A program made the position numbers and the translations under genes. From Haemophilus_D parainfluenzae_AD (GTDB lineage Bacteria; Pseudomonadota; Gammaproteobacteria; Enterobacterales; Pasteurellaceae), in the NCBI RefSeq assembly GCF_001679325.1, contig NZ_LZMX01000027.1: a stretch of 64,000 nt of DNA; one strand, given 5' to 3'. Below, one piece after another: positions 60,976-64,000 of this stretch. Positions within the stretch are counted from its first letter, which is position 1; each line of letters opens with the position of its first letter. The notes beneath the pieces are model-generated. The model saw only the letters and a program-made list of their open reading frames with translations, was not told where the DNA came from and searched no databases.

Positions 60976-63056
60976 TGAGCACACAACTTCTCGATGCCGT
61001 TCCTTTAACCACTTTATCTGGTGTAGGCGCGGCAATCTCCGATAAATTAAGCCGTATTGGAATTCATAATCTCCAAGACTTGCTTTTTCATTTACCTATC
61101 CGTTATGAAGATCGCACGAGAATTACGCCTATTGCCGATCTTCGTCCTGAACAATATGCCACCATTGAAGGTGTTGTCCAAACCTGTGAAGTCGCCTTTG
61201 GGCGTCGTCCTATTTTAACTGTAAGTCTTTCTGATGGAACGAGCAAAATTATGCTCCGTTTCTTTAATTTTAACGCGGGAATGAAAAATAGTTTTCAGAT
61301 TGGTGTGCGCGTCAAAGCGTTTGGTGAAATTAAACGCGGGCGTTTTATGGCGGAAATTCATCATCCTGAGTATCAAATCATTCGGGATAATGCGCCATTG
61401 GTTTTAGAGGAAACGCTCACGCCTATTTATTCCACAACGGAAGGTTTAAAACAAAATTCATTACGTAAGCTAACTGATCAAGCATTGGCTTTACTTGATA
61501 AAATCCAATTAACGGAAATTTTACCTAATGAATTTAATCCGCATCCTTTTAGTCTAAAGGATGCTATTCGATTTTTGCATCGTCCACCACCAGATATCTC
61601 ATTAGATGTTTTGGAGAAAGGACAACATCCCGCACAGCAACGACTTATCTTTGAAGAGCTTCTTGCACATAATCTTGCGATGCAAAAAGTGCGGTTGGGT
61701 ATGCAGCAGTTTTTAGCTTTACCATTGCATTATCAAACTGATTTGAAACAACGTTTTCTTGCATCCTTGCCTTTTCAACCAACAAATGCTCAAAATAGAG
61801 TAGTGGCGGATATTGAACAGGATTTAGCGAAAGATTATCCTATGATGCGACTTGTTCAAGGGGATGTAGGCTCAGGGAAAACCTTAGTTGCAGCCTTAGC
61901 TGCTTTATTAGCGATTGATAATCGTAAACAAGTGGCTTTAATGGCGCCAACGGAAATTTTAGCGGAACAGCATGCGAATAATTTCCGCCGTTGGTTAGAA
62001 CCTTTTGGTATTGAAGTTGGCTGGTTAGCGGGTAAGGTAAAAGGGAAAGCTCGTCAAGCCGAATTGGAAAAGATTAAATCTGGTGCGGTACAAATGGTGG
62101 TGGGCACGCATGCTTTGTTCCAAGAAGAAGTAGAATTTGCCGATTTAGCCTTGGTGATTATTGATGAACAGCATCGTTTTGGTGTGCATCAACGATTAAT
62201 GTTGCGAGAAAAAGGCGAAAAAGCAGGATTTTATCCCCATCAACTGATTATGACAGCTACGCCAATTCCGAGAACATTAGCAATGACGATTTATGCCGAT
62301 CTCGATACGTCAATTATTGACGAATTGCCTCCAGGTAGAACGCCGATTACGACAGTTGTTATTTCAGAAGAGCGTCGTGATGACATCGTTGCTCGAGTCA
62401 AAAATGCCTGTATTAATGAAAAACGTCAGGCTTATTGGGTTTGTACGTTAATTGATGAATCTGAAGTATTAGAAGCGCAAGCTGCAGAGGCAATTTGGGA
62501 AGATTTAACGAAAGCCTTGCCAATGCTCAAAATTGGTCTTGTACATGGGCGAATGAAACCGCAAGAAAAACAAGATATTATGGCTGCTTTTAAAAATGCA
62601 GAACTCGATTTGCTTGTGGCTACAACCGTGATTGAAGTAGGCGTAGATGTGCCGAATGCTAGTCTCATGATCATTGAAAATGCTGAGCGTTTGGGATTGT
62701 CACAACTTCACCAGTTACGTGGTCGAGTAGGGCGTGGCAGCACGGCTTCTTTTTGTGTCCTAATGTATAAACCGCCGCTGGGTAAAGTGTCGCAAAAACG
62801 TTTACAGGTATTGCGTGATAGCCAAGATGGTTTTGTGATTTCGGAAAAAGATTTGGAAATTCGTGGTCCAGGTGAAGTGCTAGGTACTAAACAGACTGGG
62901 ATTGCTGAATTTAAAGTGGCCAATTTAATGCGCGATCGTAAAATGATTCCAGCAGTTCAACACTATGCTAAGGCATTAATTGTGAAATATCCGGATGTGG
63001 CAGAAAGTTTAATCCGTCGTTGGCTAAATAATCGAGAAATTTATTCGAATGCCTAA
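60975..63056 (+). CDS. recG: ATP-dependent DNA helicase RecG
   Basis: RecG reverses stalled replication forks and drives branch migration. In 693 residues an N-terminal wedge (OB) domain (about 60-150) precedes helicase motifs: Walker A GDVGSGKT near 294, DEQHRFG as the motif II (DExH type), TATPIPRT, and VIEVGVDVPNA plus QLRGRVGRG in the second RecA fold. One-base overlap with spoT. A USS lies near 61686, and another (about 63053) overlaps the end of the gene. Confidence 0.97.
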   Translation: MSTQLLDAVPLTTLSGVGAAISDKLSRIGIHNLQDLLFHLPIRYEDRTRITPIADLRPEQYATIEGVVQTCEVAFGRRPILTVSLSDGTSKIMLRFFNFNAGMKNSFQIGVRVKAFGEIKRGRFMAEIHHPEYQIIRDNAPLVLEETLTPIYSTTEGLKQNSLRKLTDQALALLDKIQLTEILPNEFNPHPFSLKDAIRFLHRPPPDISLDVLEKGQHPAQQRLIFEELLAHNLAMQKVRLGMQQFLALPLHYQTDLKQRFLASLPFQPTNAQNRVVADIEQDLAKDYPMMRLVQGDVGSGKTLVAALAALLAIDNRKQVALMAPTEILAEQHANNFRRWLEPFGIEVGWLAGKVKGKARQAELEKIKSGAVQMVVGTHALFQEEVEFADLALVIIDEQHRFGVHQRLMLREKGEKAGFYPHQLIMTATPIPRTLAMTIYADLDTSIIDELPPGRTPITTVVISEERRDDIVARVKNACINEKRQAYWVCTLIDESEVLEAQAAEAIWEDLTKALPMLKIGLVHGRMKPQEKQDIMAAFKNAELDLLVATTVIEVGVDVPNASLMIIENAERLGLSQLHQLRGRVGRGSTASFCVLMYKPPLGKVSQKRLQVLRDSQDGFVISEKDLEIRGPGEVLGTKQTGIAEFKVANLMRDRKMIPAVQHYAKALIVKYPDVAESLIRRWLNNREIYSNA

Positions 63057-63086
63057 AGTGCGGTTATTTTTGAAAGAGTTTTATAA

Positions 63087-63878
63087 ATGAATAAATCAAC
63101 GGTACTTTTCTTTGATTCGGGAATGGGGGGCTTAAGCGTTTATCGGGAAGCGAAAAAGCTCATGCCAGATAACCATTATTTGTATTGCTTTGACAATGCG
63201 GGTTTTCCTTATTCAGAAAAATCAGAAGAAACAATTATTCAGCGAACATTGGATATCTGTAAAAAGATTAATCAGGATTATCCACTTGATGCCATAGTGA
63301 TTGCTTGCAATACCGCGAGTACGGTAGTGTTACCGCCTTTACGCGAGCAATTTTCTATCCCAATTGTAGGTACTGTGCCTGCTATTAAGCCAGCAGCAGA
63401 AATCTCACAAACGAAGCATATTGGGCTGTTGGCGACAAAGGGCACGGTTAAACGCCCTTATGTTAATGATCTTATTCATCAGTTTGCCGCCCATTGTATC
63501 GTTGAACGATTAGGCTCAACTAAACTGGTTGAAATTGCAGAGCATAAAATCCAAGGGAAATCGGTCGATTTGATTGCATTGAAAAATGAATTAAGTCCTT
63601 GGGCTTCAATAGAGAACTTAGATACGATTTGTTTAGGCTGTACCCATTTTCCTTTAATAAAAGATGAAATTCAAATTTGCTTACCTCAAGTGAAGAATTT
63701 TATGGACCCGGGATTTGCTATTGCTAAGCGGTTACAGTTCTTACTCGATAAATTAGAAGTGCGGTCAAAATTAGAGGTGAAAAATCAGGTTTTTTGTACG
63801 CAAGATGTAGAGAATAAACATCAATTAGAACAAGCATTAGCACTTTGGGGATTTGATGGAATTACCGTTTTAAAATGA
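63087..63878 (+). CDS. murI: glutamate racemase
   Basis: MurI supplies D-glutamate for peptidoglycan. The 263-residue protein has FFDSGMGGLSVY (Asp base), the catalytic cysteines in IACNTASTV and LGCTHFPLI, and ends in a normal C-terminus. A USS (about 63757) is inside. It is followed by what looks like a ribosomal RNA operon promoter. Confidence 0.96.
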   Translation: MNKSTVLFFDSGMGGLSVYREAKKLMPDNHYLYCFDNAGFPYSEKSEETIIQRTLDICKKINQDYPLDAIVIACNTASTVVLPPLREQFSIPIVGTVPAIKPAAEISQTKHIGLLATKGTVKRPYVNDLIHQFAAHCIVERLGSTKLVEIAEHKIQGKSVDLIALKNELSPWASIENLDTICLGCTHFPLIKDEIQICLPQVKNFMDPGFAIAKRLQFLLDKLEVRSKLEVKNQVFCTQDVENKHQLEQALALWGFDGITVLK

Positions 63879-63948
63879 TTTTTTCTCGTTGTGTTGCTGC
63901 GTTTGTAAGCAAATAGCAAAAAAATTTACATTTTTTTACAAAAAGATC

Positions 63949-63976
63949 TTGCAAAGGCATCTGAAATGCCTATAAT
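63949..63976 (+). promoter_or_regulatory. probable ribosomal RNA operon promoter
   Basis: TTGCAA (63949-63954) and TATAAT (63971-63976) are separated by 16 bases, followed by a GC-rich discriminator (ACGCCCC) and preceded by an A/T-rich tract like an UP element (63917-63945). This is the layout of stringently controlled rRNA promoters. The rRNA genes themselves would start beyond the window. Confidence 0.7.
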
Positions 63977-64000
63977 ACGCCCCACACAACGACGCGCTGT

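Noticed and set aside
1..64000. CRISPR array or tRNA genes
   Set aside because: No regularly spaced repeats and no cloverleaf-like sequences were noticed on either strand while reading; a dedicated scan was not possible.

Overview
The window looks like chromosomal DNA of a Haemophilus of the H. influenzae/H. parainfluenzae group, with H. parainfluenzae the best guess. The evidence is the gene content and order, the low GC, and the dense 9-base DNA uptake signal AAGTGCGGT (USS), which occurs roughly 40 times on the two strands and is often paired head-to-head as a terminator. Assignments rest on reading motifs and on remembered family features; no database was searched.

Layout. 1-7014: mnmE, mntP, ppiD, hinT, ycfL-like, nagZ, rlmC. 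7015-11460: a foreign AT-rich arsenic-resistance cassette (arsR, arsD, arsA, ACR3-type arsB on the minus strand) with Gram-positive-style ribosome binding sites and no USS. It is fused to the 3' end of rlmC and carries an in-frame remnant of a Firmicutes-type RumA C-terminus. 11505-15081: yfeABCD manganese/iron ABC importer with a Fur-like box. 15150-22760: pbpG, rlmN, pilW, rodZ, ispG, hisS, yfgM and a small methyltransferase-like membrane protein. 22779-30520: sodA and the complete cytochrome c maturation operon ccmABCDEFGHI, separated by an FNR-like site. 30520-31843: a VOC protein and two unknown exported proteins. 31899-39177, minus strand: hda, uraA, upp, a Cys-tailed unknown, norB, ffh.

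39317-51386: ypjD, then a whole histidine operon (leader peptide, hisG, three passenger genes, hisD, C, B, an AT-rich membrane-protein gene, hisH, A, F, IE). It is bordered by a decayed IS3-like element on one side and a second, about 93% identical 3' part of ypjD on the other. Much of the his block is visibly richer in GC than the surrounding DNA, yet it has USS, which suggests transfer from a relative within the Pasteurellaceae. 51465-64000: corB-like transporter, selD (a selenoprotein with in-frame UGA and SECIS hairpin), a long-chain acyl-CoA synthetase, a flavin reductase, gapA, gmk, rpoZ, spoT, recG, murI and, at the right edge, what looks like a ribosomal RNA operon promoter.

The most notable items are the chimeric rlmC/ars junction, the his locus bracketed by diverged ypjD copies, and the selenocysteine-containing selD that a plain ORF search would truncate.
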